Source: Fusibacter sp. 3D3 (GTDB lineage: Bacteria > Bacillota > Clostridia > Peptostreptococcales > Acidaminobacteraceae). Taken from it: a DNA stretch of 64,000 bases. Every line of letters starts with the position of its first letter. Position 1 is the first letter of the stretch. This document shows positions 52,446-61,440 of this stretch, piece by piece. The translations under genes were made by a program, and so were the position numbers. The stretch is from the NCBI RefSeq assembly GCF_001748365.1, contig NZ_BDHH01000004.1, forward strand, positions 163,174 to 227,173, in the 5' to 3' direction. A model generated the notes under the pieces. The model worked only from the letters and a program-made list of their open reading frames with translations, did no database searches and was not told where the DNA came from.

Positions 52446-53465
52446 CTAAATTGCTTCAAGCTCCACTTGATCTGAGCCCAACCCAATCTCAACAGCATGT
52501 TTAATCGTCACTCTACCCGCATCAAAAATAGGGTGTCCATGTTCTCTTTGGAGCATATCAAGACATGCTGTATCAATCGCCACAGGATCTTTAGAAGCAA
52601 ATACGCCAATATCTTTAGCAACAGGCTCCATATGTTGTCCCATGCAATCACACTCTTCAGTGACATTGATCAAGAAGGTGATATAAATATTATCCTTACC
52701 GAGCTGTGCGCCATATGCATATTCAGCTACTTTTTCTTTGAAGTTTTCGCCACTCCAATCGTTCTGTATAGCGCCAACTGGACACACGGCTATACAACCT
52801 GCACAACCCACACACTTTTCTGGAATAATAACCGCTTTTTCACCGAGTTCAATCGCATCCACATCACATTTTTGAACACATAAGCCACAAGCTATACATC
52901 TAGAAGCCTTTACCACAGGACTAATCCCAGAATGTTGTGCAAGTTTTCCGCCTCTTGCTGCAAATCCCATAGCCAACTGCTTCATAGCACCACCAAAGCC
53001 AGCCATACCGTGACCTTTAAAATGACTCGTCACCACAAACTGGTCATAATTAGAAAATTCTCGTCCTATTTTGCAAGTTTCAAAAAAAGACTTATGAATC
53101 TCAATTTCATCATAAGCTTCCCCATGATCACCATCTGCGATAATGATCGGAAGCGCTGTGAAACCATGTTCTTTTGCCAGCGCAATATGGCTTTCTCTAG
53201 TGGTTCTTGAACCTCTATAGAGCACATTTGTCTCTATGAAAGACGGCTTAATTTTATTTTTTTTTAGCGTCTCTATGATGCCCTCATAGCACACAGCGGG
53301 TACAAACGTGGTATTGCCCTTTTCTCCAAAATGGACCTTGATTGGGACCTCTTTTGAGAACACATGAGCCGTTGACTCTATTATTTTTTCAAACAACACC
53401 TTTGCCGCCAAGCTCAGTGCCTCTGAATCGTTACTGATCACCCTTTTAAAATAAACTTTACTCAT
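52446..53465 (-). CDS. DUF362 ferredoxin-type protein
   Basis: 339 residues. DUF362 core (KVYFKRVISNDSEALSLAAK, VTSHFKGHGMAGFGGAMKQL) with an inserted 2x[4Fe-4S] ferredoxin module at about residues 190-240. The cysteines are in CIACGLCVQKCDVDA and CVGCAGCIAVCPVGA. Soluble; likely an electron carrier or Fe-S oxidoreductase. The family is widespread in anaerobes and lacks a firmly assigned reaction. Confidence 0.9.
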   Translation of the reverse strand: MSKVYFKRVISNDSEALSLAAKVLFEKIIESTAHVFSKEVPIKVHFGEKGNTTFVPAVCYEGIIETLKKNKIKPSFIETNVLYRGSRTTRESHIALAKEHGFTALPIIIADGDHGEAYDEIEIHKSFFETCKIGREFSNYDQFVVTSHFKGHGMAGFGGAMKQLAMGFAARGGKLAQHSGISPVVKASRCIACGLCVQKCDVDAIELGEKAVIIPEKCVGCAGCIAVCPVGAIQNDWSGENFKEKVAEYAYGAQLGKDNIYITFLINVTEECDCMGQHMEPVAKDIGVFASKDPVAIDTACLDMLQREHGHPIFDAGRVTIKHAVEIGLGSDQVELEAI

Positions 53466-53497
53466 CTCTATTCTATCCTCATTTCCAGCTTATAAAT

Positions 53498-54118
53498 TTA
53501 ACCTAATTTCATCAATTGTGCCACTCTAGATTGAAGTGCATTGGACCAGTTCGGATCTGTGGCATAACGCTTGCCAATATCATCTACCGAAGTACCATTA
53601 TAATACTTGCCAGAAGGATCCGTATAATTTTCTGATAAATACTGCGCCACCTTATCTATGCTATCACTTTTACTGGTAAACTGGGTAGCACTGGCATACG
53701 GACTGGCATCATAAGCCTTAAATCCAAAGAGATTGTTTTTATCTTGAGAAATTCGGCTCGTTCCAAACCCAGACTCGTGTATGGCAAGCCCCGTTAAAAA
53801 CCATGCATTAATCCCATATTTTTGCTCTGCCAAGGCGAAATCACTTCCCAAACCCTCCAAAGCTGTTCCCATCAATTTCTCGTTTAAAACTTCTGCCGAT
53901 ACGCCACTTTTAATCATCACATTTTGAGCATTAAAGCCCTGATCTTCAGCATTTATACCACTTGAATTTTGAACAGACTGCATAGGCGAAGCTGTTTTCA
54001 CATTCAATTTATTTTCCAATATCGATTGAAATCTAGCTTGAGCATCGTAATAACTCTTGCTAGGCCCAATCTGACTTGGACCACTTTGAATGCCAGGCAT
54101 ATTGATTTTAAAACTCAT
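53498..54118 (-). CDS. Glucosaminidase domain protein, FlgJ C-terminal type
   Basis: 206 residues. Residues about 85-205 form a mannosyl-glycoprotein endo-beta-N-acetylglucosaminidase-type domain, with FALAEQKYGINAWFLTGLAI, the catalytic glutamate in AIHESGFGTSRI, and NNLFGFKAYD. It hydrolyses peptidoglycan glycan strands. The N-terminal 80 residues are Ser/Gln-rich with no signal peptide, so export must be non-classical or through the flagellar or another apparatus. No flagellar genes are nearby. Confidence 0.82.
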   Translation of the reverse strand: MSFKINMPGIQSGPSQIGPSKSYYDAQARFQSILENKLNVKTASPMQSVQNSSGINAEDQGFNAQNVMIKSGVSAEVLNEKLMGTALEGLGSDFALAEQKYGINAWFLTGLAIHESGFGTSRISQDKNNLFGFKAYDASPYASATQFTSKSDSIDKVAQYLSENYTDPSGKYYNGTSVDDIGKRYATDPNWSNALQSRVAQLMKLG

Positions 54119-54246
54119 CTAAATCACTTCCTTATACAAAACATATCATCTCCATACTGTCTTCACATTTCAGCAGTATAGTGTCCTCATAGAAGAAAAC
54201 AACAAAACACACTTTGATGTGTTGATTGATTAAAGGAGATGCTCTT

Positions 54247-54407
54247 ATGAAAAAGACAACATTGCCATGTATGAAGCCTTCTTAAAAGAAGACCTTCCAT
54301 CAGATGTTAAAGCTGTAATTGGATCCCTTGGAAATGCTTCTGAAAACCATTTAAGCGCTTTTAACAATCAAGTCGAAAGAGGTTCAAACTTTAGACGCAG
54401 TCGCTAG
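54247..54407 (+). pseudogene. DUF2202 (ferritin-like) gene relic
   Basis: After ATGAAA the frame shifts, and then KDNIAMYEAFLKEDLPSDVK and GSLGNASENHLSAFNNQVER read through to TAG at 54405-54407. The order DVK..I..L..ASENHL.AF is that of the last 50 residues of DUF2202 ferritin-like proteins, including the metal-ligand ExxH. The N-terminal hundred or so residues are gone, although a ribosome site (AAAGGAG) and ATG remain in front, which suggests a clean internal deletion. Confidence 0.75.
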
Positions 54408-54429
54408 TATGCTTCCCTTTTATCTCATA

Positions 54430-54487
54430 GTTTTCGTCCCGCTTGGAGTAGGCGTAATCAACCTGCTCCAAGCGGTTAGACGAAAAC
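54430..54487. repeat. Long inverted repeat
   Basis: GTTTTCGTC and CGCTTGGAG pair with CTCCAAGCG and GACGAAAAC, with AGG/CCT inside. No T-tract, so not an evident terminator. It may be the remains of the terminator of the DUF2202 gene or a structured RNA. Confidence 0.5.
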
Positions 54488-54503
54488 GGGATCCGGTAAA
54501 ACA

Positions 54504-54544
54504 AATGCTCAGTGGACAACGATCCAATAGAGCATTCTTTTTTT
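54504..54544 (+). terminator. Intrinsic terminator
   Basis: AATGCTC pairs with GAGCATT, followed by C and then seven T. A plausible end for plus-strand transcription through the DUF2202 relic. Confidence 0.65.
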
Positions 54545-54561
54545 AAAAATCTGAGTCCCTT

Positions 54562-54954
54562 CTACATAAAATCAACTTCATAGGACATTTCAGCCACGTG
54601 TGAAATCGTCTGATAGATAGAACAATATTCTGTTGCAAGTTTAGCCGCTTGTGTCAGCCCTAATTCTTTTTCGGCATTTATGACCGTAAACTTTACATTG
54701 ACCCATTTTAATGTGGTTGGCACCTCTGTTCTCTTTTCTCCTGTCACAAGAAGTTCTATGCGTTCAAATCCAATTCTCTTTTTCTTTGCTATGCCCAAGA
54801 ACGTAGCGTATAAACAAGAACCAAGTGCCCCTAAGAGCATATCATAAGGCGCTAGCATGCCCTCTTCACCACCAATTAGAGCTGTCCCATGAGGTGCAAT
54901 AAGTGCGCCTTCAAACTCGTTTGAAAATTTTAAAAGTATCTCTTTAGTATCCAT
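54562..54954 (-). CDS. OsmC/Ohr family protein
   Basis: 130 residues. The two redox cysteines are visible in YDMLLGALGSCLYATF and LATEYCSIYQTISHVA. OsmC-type peroxidases reduce organic hydroperoxides in the cytoplasm. The short form resembles YhfA-like members more than Ohr proper. Single gene, convergent with the DUF2202 relic. Confidence 0.88.
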   Translation of the reverse strand: MDTKEILLKFSNEFEGALIAPHGTALIGGEEGMLAPYDMLLGALGSCLYATFLGIAKKKRIGFERIELLVTGEKRTEVPTTLKWVNVKFTVINAEKELGLTQAAKLATEYCSIYQTISHVAEMSYEVDFM

Positions 54955-55077
54955 TTCGTGTCCCTACCTTTTTATTCTATCATACCATATTATAACGATT
55001 GATTTCTACTACAAACCTATGATATACTATTTTTACCCCCCTCACACCGGGGTAACGCATGTATTAAAGGAGCTTAT

Positions 55078-55578
55078 ATGTCAAAACTAATCCCCTATCG
55101 CCAATGGATTCAACTTTTTTTCGGCTTTATCACCGTAACTGCAATTTTCACTTTTAACATCAGTTTGTGGCTTATCTTTGGTCTTGCAAGCGTACTTGGT
55201 GTTATTATGGGTAAAACTTTTTGTAAATGGATGTGCCCTATGGGCTTTATCATGGAACGGATGACTAAAGGTATGTCTGCCGACCAATCTGCTCAACATA
55301 TGTATAATTATTATAAAGTAGGATGTCCCATTTCTTGGGCTCAGGGCTTTTTTAATAAATATAGTTTATTTAAGATCCAAACGGCTAAAAATTCATGTAC
55401 ATCTTGTGGTCTTTGTGATAAAACTTGTTACATTACAAAAATGGATAAAAACTATAGTTTTTATAAAGCTCAAAAGAGCACTCCTAGTGAAGCTTTTAAT
55501 TGCTCCAAATGCTTAAAATGCGTCGAAGTTTGTCCTACAAATAGTATTGAAATTAAATCAAGCTTTGGATCCCATTAA
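55078..55578 (+). CDS. Membrane 4Fe-4S protein, NapH/NosR-like
   Basis: 166 residues. Two N-terminal membrane helices (about 10-45), then a cysteine motif FCKWMCPMGF typical of NapH/MauN-like electron-transfer proteins. A C-terminal pair of 4Fe-4S motifs follows: CTSCGLCDKTCYITK and CSKCLKCVEVCPTNS. Likely passes electrons across or along the membrane to an unidentified partner. Preceded by GGAG; not in an operon. Confidence 0.85.
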   Translation: MSKLIPYRQWIQLFFGFITVTAIFTFNISLWLIFGLASVLGVIMGKTFCKWMCPMGFIMERMTKGMSADQSAQHMYNYYKVGCPISWAQGFFNKYSLFKIQTAKNSCTSCGLCDKTCYITKMDKNYSFYKAQKSTPSEAFNCSKCLKCVEVCPTNSIEIKSSFGSH

Positions 55579-55592
55579 TCGATAAACGCTTT

Positions 55593-55652
55593 AAAGAGGG
55601 GGTGTTGTTCATCTAGTTTTCTAGATGAATAACACCCCCCTTTCATTTTTTT
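55593..55652 (+). terminator. Strong intrinsic terminator
   Basis: AAAG.GGGGGTGTT and TTCATCTAG pair with CTAGATGAA and AACACCCCC.CTTT around a 4-base loop; T-rich tail (ATTTTTTT). Confidence 0.85.
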
Positions 55653-55680
55653 GAATTATCCTCTAAAAATATGGTAAACT
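55651..55680 (+). promoter_or_regulatory. Possible promoter of the HD-GYP gene
   Basis: TTGAAT (55651-55656), 18-base spacer, TAAACT (55675-55680). Confidence 0.45.
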
Positions 55681-55724
55681 CTATACAAGTTATCTTTTAT
55701 ATCTAAATTGATTTGGAGGTTCTC

Positions 55725-57683
55725 TTGCAATCTAAAAACAACAAAAAATCATTTACAACTATAAAAAAGCGTTTTTTGATCTATCTGCTGATTATCATTC
55801 TTGGTGTCAGCTCTATCTTTATCATATCGATCTATGCTGGTGAAATCCTTAAAACCAATGCAAAAGTCATTAATATATTGGGCAAGCAACGTATGTTGAC
55901 ACAGTCTCTCTCAAAAAATTCCAATCGACTTTATGTCATTAATCAAGAACTGAATTCCGAGATGCCTATTCAAACAGATGAAATTTTAAGACAAAAGCTT
56001 TTAATCATAAAGCGAACACTTCTCGAGGATGCAAACAGCTATCAATCTGTCTATGAAAATCTGATCACCGGCACTATCGCTTTGGAAGATCAACTTATAA
56101 AAATTCCAAAGCGTTTGTTAAAAGAGATTGAACCTGAGCTCAATTCCATAATAGATATTTGGAGCACTTTTGATCAATCTATTCAAGACGTCATCGAATT
56201 TAATTACGAGAGTTTTGAATTTAAAGATGCGCTTGTCTATATTAATGAAAACAACGAGGCACTTCTCTTGCATTCTGATTCAATGTTTCAAGTATTTGAA
56301 GATCATATGATTCATCAATACGAAATTTATAGAAACTTGACTTATTTACTTATGGGGTTTGTTATTATCCTCACCAGTTTCTTAATGTATCAAATGTACT
56401 CTGATCTCTTTAAAGCTTTAAATGTTTTTTATAGACATATTGATAACCTCGGACTCGAACATGATCATTCTCATAGTTTGAATCAGGGGAATGCAATTGC
56501 AGATGAAGTGGAATCCATGTTTGTGGGTTTTACAGAGACATTAGAACTCACCGAAAAAATTAATACCTACGATTCTTTTACAGACACGCTTCATTATATC
56601 TATAAATCATTTAATCATTTTTTACCCTATTCCTACATTGGCATTGCATTGCTCAAAAATAGTAACCCCACAAAAGTTATCGCCTCTTATGGCATTTCAG
56701 AACACGCTCATCAAGGGCTTTCCGAAGCGCTTCTCGGGTACGAAGTGCTCTTATCTGAAACAAGTTTAGAGCAGATCATGATTCTCAAAGAGCCTAGAAT
56801 CATCAACGACTTTGAAGCCTATTTTTTGGATCGACCTATCAAAAAATACAGTCAAATTCTGTTGGATCATGGTGTAAAAGCCTCTATCACCTTACCACTT
56901 AAAGCCAATGGGAAACCTCTCGGATTTATATTTTTCTCAAGTGATCACCTCAATGTCTACCAGAAAAAACATATAGAATATTTAAAAATCATCAGCAACT
57001 CCATTGCCCTATCTTTTCAAAAAAATATATTTGTGGACGATTTAGTTTACTCCAGCGTCCTCGCTCTTGCAAAGTTAAGCGAAGCCCGAGATGAAGATAC
57101 TGGTGAACATTTAGTACGCATGAGCAGTTACGTGAATATCATTGCCAAAACTTTAAAAGAAAATCCTAAATATAAAGAAATTCTCACAACCGCCTATATC
57201 ACTGACCTTGTAAAATTTAGCCCAATGCACGATATCGGCAAAGTTGGAATACCCGATTATATTTTGCTTAAGCCGGGTAAACTCACAAAAGAAGAATTCG
57301 AAATCATGAAAACACATACGATTTATGGCGCTAATGTCTTAATCGAAGCTGAAGAAAATGTAAAGAATAAAGGGCGAAGCCTCTTTGCTATGGGGATCGA
57401 CATTGCCCAAAATCATCACGAAAAATATGACGGTTCTGGTTATCCCGCTGGGATTTCGGGCGAAAAAATTCCACTATGTGCTCGTATTGTAACCGTTGCA
57501 GATGTATTTGATGCTTTACTGTCAAAAAGACCTTACAAGGAACCTTTCTCTTTGGAAGAAACATTAAAAATCATTAGGGATGGTCGAGATAAGCACTTTG
57601 ACCCCGATATCGTCGACGCTTTATTTGAGAGCTTAGAGGATCTTATTGTAGTAAAAAATAAATTTGACCAAGTTCATTCTTGA
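55725..57683 (+). CDS. Membrane HD-GYP protein with PilJ-type and GAF sensor domains
   Basis: 652 residues from the TTG at 55725 (GGAGG five bases upstream). Membrane helix 1 (about 16-38), an extracytoplasmic type IV pili methyl-accepting-type domain (NILGKQRMLTQSLSKNSNRL), helix 2 (about 205-225), a GAF domain (about 275-430), then HD-GYP (about 445-645). Catalytic residues are all present: EARDEDTGEHLVRMSSY, MHDIGKVGIPD and HHEKYDGSGYPAG. It should hydrolyse cyclic di-GMP in response to external and cytoplasmic signals. No GGDEF partner nearby. Confidence 0.92.
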   Translation: MQSKNNKKSFTTIKKRFLIYLLIIILGVSSIFIISIYAGEILKTNAKVINILGKQRMLTQSLSKNSNRLYVINQELNSEMPIQTDEILRQKLLIIKRTLLEDANSYQSVYENLITGTIALEDQLIKIPKRLLKEIEPELNSIIDIWSTFDQSIQDVIEFNYESFEFKDALVYINENNEALLLHSDSMFQVFEDHMIHQYEIYRNLTYLLMGFVIILTSFLMYQMYSDLFKALNVFYRHIDNLGLEHDHSHSLNQGNAIADEVESMFVGFTETLELTEKINTYDSFTDTLHYIYKSFNHFLPYSYIGIALLKNSNPTKVIASYGISEHAHQGLSEALLGYEVLLSETSLEQIMILKEPRIINDFEAYFLDRPIKKYSQILLDHGVKASITLPLKANGKPLGFIFFSSDHLNVYQKKHIEYLKIISNSIALSFQKNIFVDDLVYSSVLALAKLSEARDEDTGEHLVRMSSYVNIIAKTLKENPKYKEILTTAYITDLVKFSPMHDIGKVGIPDYILLKPGKLTKEEFEIMKTHTIYGANVLIEAEENVKNKGRSLFAMGIDIAQNHHEKYDGSGYPAGISGEKIPLCARIVTVADVFDALLSKRPYKEPFSLEETLKIIRDGRDKHFDPDIVDALFESLEDLIVVKNKFDQVHS

Positions 57684-57770
57684 GAACAATTGTAATTATC
57701 ACAAAACGATAAAGTGGCCTATTCATTAAGTATTTTAGGTGTGAAAAAAACAGAAATAGTTTTTTTAAAA

Positions 57771-57843
57771 AAAGATTCCTCAAATAATTTCGTTTGTTGA
57801 AACGACCTTTATTGAGGAATCTTTGCTTTTTTTCAAGCTTTTA
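57771..57843. terminator. Bidirectional terminator
   Basis: AAAGATTCCTCAA pairs with TTGAGGAATCTTT, T-rich on both outer flanks (eight T on the plus side, a run of A on the left). Confidence 0.85.
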
Positions 57844-57853
57844 TCAAGTTATC

Positions 57854-59698
57854 TCATTTCCCGACAGCCCCTTCTTCTTTATAAACCCGTGTAATCGAAT
57901 ATGACAATCCTAATATCACCCAAAATAGGATAGATACATGGACGTTTGAATCTGAAAAAAATGAGGCGATTAAAAACGAAAATATTGAAGCTGTGAAGCC
58001 ATAGAGTAAGACTTGATGATAATTCTTTTCTAATTCAAATTGTACTCTGCGAGATTTGATCACACTGAACACATTTTTAAAATTATAAAATACAAGCGCT
58101 AAGAATATGGCCAGTGAGATTAATCCAGTAGAAATTGCAATCTGGATGTATAAATTGTGTGGTTTATCCACAAGCATATTGGTTGTATTATAGGCGCGAT
58201 ATTTGCCCACGTAATCATTTTGAGGAAAGGCGAGCGCAAACGTCTCTGGCCCAGATCCTAAAAGAGGTCGTTTTAATATGACTGGTAAGGATCTTGACCA
58301 TATATAGCCTCTAGCAGACCCCAATCTTTCCATACCTGAAAATCCAAAAATTTCTGGAACCTGTAGCTCTGTGTACTTTCCATATATATTTTTGTATTTC
58401 AATTGCATCGCGTCATATCCAAAAATCCAAGGTACGTTGTCAATTAAAACGACCAAATTCATCGCGTCATTATCTGGATACAAAAATAACGATATATCTT
58501 TAAGCTTTTCATCATCAAAATAAGCGTGCCCTTCTGAGTTTATACCACTAGGATAAACAGGTTGATCCTCTAAATAATATTTTAGAATCCAGTTATCACT
58601 TGCATGATTTATAATATCTATTTTAAATAATTGTTCATTGTATCCAATTGTAATGTTATTCTCCCCAAGTTCAATACTTTCAAGCGCACTGGCCGCATGG
58701 GTATCGGTTATAATTTGTTTAAATCGAGCCATCATAAAGCCATTAGAATACCACTCGATGCCCACTACTGCCAAAAGGATGATGAGCATTAGGCCGACAA
58801 AGGTTTTCTTCTTCTTAAATATTATTTTAAAATTTAGAATGATAAATAGGGGAACTCCCACAATCACGCCTACAATACCACCTCTTGAAATGGAACCAAA
58901 GAGATTGAACACGATCATAAAACTAGCGAGTAAATAAATCCACTTGAGCCATTTTCTTTTCTCATAGAGAAAAAGCGTCATAAATAAAGGTAAGCTCAAA
59001 GCAATATAAAGGCCCACATAATTGCTGTGATAAAGGGTTTGAAATATTGCCGTGTACTCAAATGATTTTGTCAAATCAAAATTGAGATCTTTAATAGCAC
59101 CTGAAGTAATCAAGGGCTTCATTTGTTCATTAAAAATGAGATCGATCCCATTGTATTGACAGATTCCGATAATACTCAGCACTATATTGGAAATTAAAAA
59201 TGCAAATATGACCTTTCTGAGCAGCTCCTCCTTCCAAGTAAATGCAGAGCAAAGTAAGAATACACCCAAATAGGATAACAACACGAATACGTTTTCATAA
59301 CGTTCTAAAAAGCCGTGCACGGATGTATACATAGAGATCGAGAACACCGTTGACAATATAATCAATACCCCATAAGATGATGCCATTATATTTGAAGCTT
59401 TTACAAATTGATTAACCCCAATCACACGCCAATAATAATAACTGATCAGCATCAAAGACAATATCCCCGCCAAAACGATTGCCTCTGACTTAATCATAGC
59501 GAATACGTCAAAGAATTCTGTTTGATTCACATACCAAGAATATTGATCCATTGGATACTCAACTGGTATAATTCTAACCAGTAGTGGTATAACAGACATC
59601 GAAAAAATGATAACCGCCAATACCAAGGTATCCAAAACTGGATGGTCATTTATTTTTTTCTTTTTAGATTGCTGTTTAAACTGTTTTTTAGATTGCAT
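57854..59698 (-). CDS. O-antigen ligase / Wzy-type polymerase-like membrane protein
   Basis: 614 residues with about twelve membrane helices and a 130-residue extracytoplasmic loop (about 325-455). Conserved for the Wzy_C/WaaL superfamily: SRGGIVGVIVGVPLF, and after the loop RLGSARGYIWSRSLPVILKR with GSGPETFALAFPQNDY. Such proteins ligate or polymerise surface glycans on the outer face of the membrane. A Lys/Gln-rich N-terminal cytoplasmic tail is notable. No glycan cluster surrounds it, so the substrate is unknown; a type IV pilin glycosyltransferase is another possibility. Confidence 0.85.
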   Translation of the reverse strand: MQSKKQFKQQSKKKKINDHPVLDTLVLAVIIFSMSVIPLLVRIIPVEYPMDQYSWYVNQTEFFDVFAMIKSEAIVLAGILSLMLISYYYWRVIGVNQFVKASNIMASSYGVLIILSTVFSISMYTSVHGFLERYENVFVLLSYLGVFLLCSAFTWKEELLRKVIFAFLISNIVLSIIGICQYNGIDLIFNEQMKPLITSGAIKDLNFDLTKSFEYTAIFQTLYHSNYVGLYIALSLPLFMTLFLYEKRKWLKWIYLLASFMIVFNLFGSISRGGIVGVIVGVPLFIILNFKIIFKKKKTFVGLMLIILLAVVGIEWYSNGFMMARFKQIITDTHAASALESIELGENNITIGYNEQLFKIDIINHASDNWILKYYLEDQPVYPSGINSEGHAYFDDEKLKDISLFLYPDNDAMNLVVLIDNVPWIFGYDAMQLKYKNIYGKYTELQVPEIFGFSGMERLGSARGYIWSRSLPVILKRPLLGSGPETFALAFPQNDYVGKYRAYNTTNMLVDKPHNLYIQIAISTGLISLAIFLALVFYNFKNVFSVIKSRRVQFELEKNYHQVLLYGFTASIFSFLIASFFSDSNVHVSILFWVILGLSYSITRVYKEEGAVGK

Positions 59699-59818
59699 AC
59701 GGACTCCTTATTATGTTTATTGTCAAATTCAGTTTATCACATAATTAAGCATTGATTAATAGCCTTTACAGAAATTCACAACAATATCTATTAAGATCTA
59801 AAAAGTTTTCTATCGAGG

Positions 59819-59903
59819 TTCTCATTAAGAGATTTTTTAGTCTCTTTTTGAGAATTTTATTTTTATTGCATTCCTAATTTGCTTTTCAGTCTCATTTTAA
59901 GAC
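59819..59903 (+). promoter_or_regulatory. Inverted repeats, possible enhancer sites
   Basis: TTCTCA..AGAGA and TCTCT..TGAGAA (59819-59854), and GTCT CATTTTA AGAC (59889-59903). They share TCTCATT.AAGA elements and lie 20-105 bp upstream of the sigma-54-type promoter, where bacterial enhancer-binding proteins bind. The first also forms a hairpin. Confidence 0.5.
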
Positions 59904-59922
59904 AGAAACAGACCGATTTCAT

Positions 59923-59937
59923 TGGCATCATCCTTGC
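59923..59937 (+). promoter_or_regulatory. Sigma-54-type promoter of the cysteine desulfidase gene
   Basis: TGGCAT, 5-base spacer, TTGC: the -24 GG and -12 GC have the exact sigma-54 spacing, embedded in TTGGCATCATCCTTGCA. It lies about 50 bp before the start codon. Confidence 0.7.
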
Positions 59938-59988
59938 AACTCATATAATTAACAGTAATAAATCTCAATTAAGGGAGTGTGAAAACCG

Positions 59989-61314
59989 ATGAATACATTT
60001 AAGAACAATCCAAAGGCAATTCAAGACTTGATCTTATCAACACTTCAAAAGGAAGTCGTCCCTGCAATGGGATGTACAGAACCGGTTGCCGTTGCGCTGG
60101 CAGTAGCAAAAGCAAAAGAACTTTTGAAAGATATGCGTGATCTTAAAGAAATTAACGTATCTGTCAGTCCAAATATCTATAAAAATGGACTCGCAGTAGG
60201 TATTCCAGGCACGAGAGAAGTTGGGCTCGCTATTGCGGCTGCACTCGGCTATACAAGTGGTAAAAGTGAAAATGATTTAAAAGTGCTTTCCACTGTAACT
60301 GATCAAGATGTACAAATCGCCAAAGACCTTATTGTCAAAGGCATACTCAAGCTAGATATCAAAGATACACCTCATAAAATTGACATTGAAGTTACCATAA
60401 AAACGGTAACCAGTACCGCTAAAGTGATCATTATGCACCGTCATAACCAATTTGTATTCTTGTCGACAGATCAACAAGTTATACTCGATCACATCGACAA
60501 TAACACCTGTACTGCTGAAGAAAATCCACTCTTCAATTTGTCAGTATCAACCCTGATCGAAAACATTGAGCACATGAACCTTGATTCACTTGCCTTTTTA
60601 ATAGAAGGTGCCACCATGAATCGGAGTGTTGCAGAATATGGTTTGACACATCAATCTGGTATGCAAGTTGGACGTACCCTTAAAAATTCAAAAGCGCTTA
60701 CAGACGACCTATCCACACGCGCTATGATTTTAACAGCAGGGGCTTCTGATGCAAGAATGGACGGAGTCAGTTTGCCTGTAATGAGTTCAAATGGCAGTGG
60801 TAACAATGGTCTCACCGCCATTCTCCCCATTGTTGCCTATAGTGAACTCCATCCCGTTGATGATGATCATCTTGCCAAAGCCATCGCCATGAGCCATATT
60901 GTCAACAGTTACATCAAAAATGCCATCGGTAGATTATCCGCTTTATGTGGATGTGGCGTGGCTGCTGGTACAGGTGCATCCGTTGGTCTCGCTTGGCTCA
61001 TGGGTGCCACACAAGAACAGCTTGGCAGTACGATCAAGAACATGCTTGCCAATACCAGCGGCATGATTTGTGATGGCGCAAAAGTAGGCTGTTCGCTAAA
61101 ACTCGCAACATCCGCTCAAGCAGCAGTTCAATCCGCAATTCTATCCATCGCAGACATATGTGTTCCCACTTTTAACGGCATTATCGGAGACACCGTTGAA
61201 AGAACTATTGATAATTTGCGTATACTCTCTAATGAAGGCATGATGAAAACAGATGAAGTCATGCTCAGCATTATGAAACAAATGCAATCCGAAATACTGA
61301 CTCAATCCATTTAA
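59989..61314 (+). CDS. L-cysteine desulfidase family protein (CyuA/YhaM, UPF0597)
   Basis: 441 residues, ATG with GGGAG in front. Signature VVPAMGCTEPVAVALAVAKA at the start. The C-terminal cysteines in LCGCGVAAGTGASVGLAWLM, MICDGAKVGCSLKLATSA and DICVPTFNG can bind the labile Fe-S cluster of this serine-dehydratase-alpha-related family. The reaction is cysteine to pyruvate, ammonia and sulfide; serine or other beta-substituted amino acids are possible. The sigma-54-type promoter fits regulated amino-acid catabolism. Confidence 0.9.
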   Translation: MNTFKNNPKAIQDLILSTLQKEVVPAMGCTEPVAVALAVAKAKELLKDMRDLKEINVSVSPNIYKNGLAVGIPGTREVGLAIAAALGYTSGKSENDLKVLSTVTDQDVQIAKDLIVKGILKLDIKDTPHKIDIEVTIKTVTSTAKVIIMHRHNQFVFLSTDQQVILDHIDNNTCTAEENPLFNLSVSTLIENIEHMNLDSLAFLIEGATMNRSVAEYGLTHQSGMQVGRTLKNSKALTDDLSTRAMILTAGASDARMDGVSLPVMSSNGSGNNGLTAILPIVAYSELHPVDDDHLAKAIAMSHIVNSYIKNAIGRLSALCGCGVAAGTGASVGLAWLMGATQEQLGSTIKNMLANTSGMICDGAKVGCSLKLATSAQAAVQSAILSIADICVPTFNGIIGDTVERTIDNLRILSNEGMMKTDEVMLSIMKQMQSEILTQSI

Positions 61315-61362
61315 ATCAAATCGCTTAAGTCCCCTCTTGCGATTTGAGATTAATGATATAAA

Positions 61363-61416
61363 AAACCCAGTGATCTAGATATTTTAAGGTACTTTAAATA
61401 TCTAATCGCTGGGTTT
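61363..61416. terminator. Bidirectional hairpin between cysteine desulfidase gene and lon
   Basis: AAACCCAG.GAT and AGATATTT pair with AAATATCT and ATC.CTGGGTTT. Flanked by short A and T runs on either side. Confidence 0.75.
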
Positions 61417-61440
61417 CTTATATTTTAAAATTTAAGAGGC

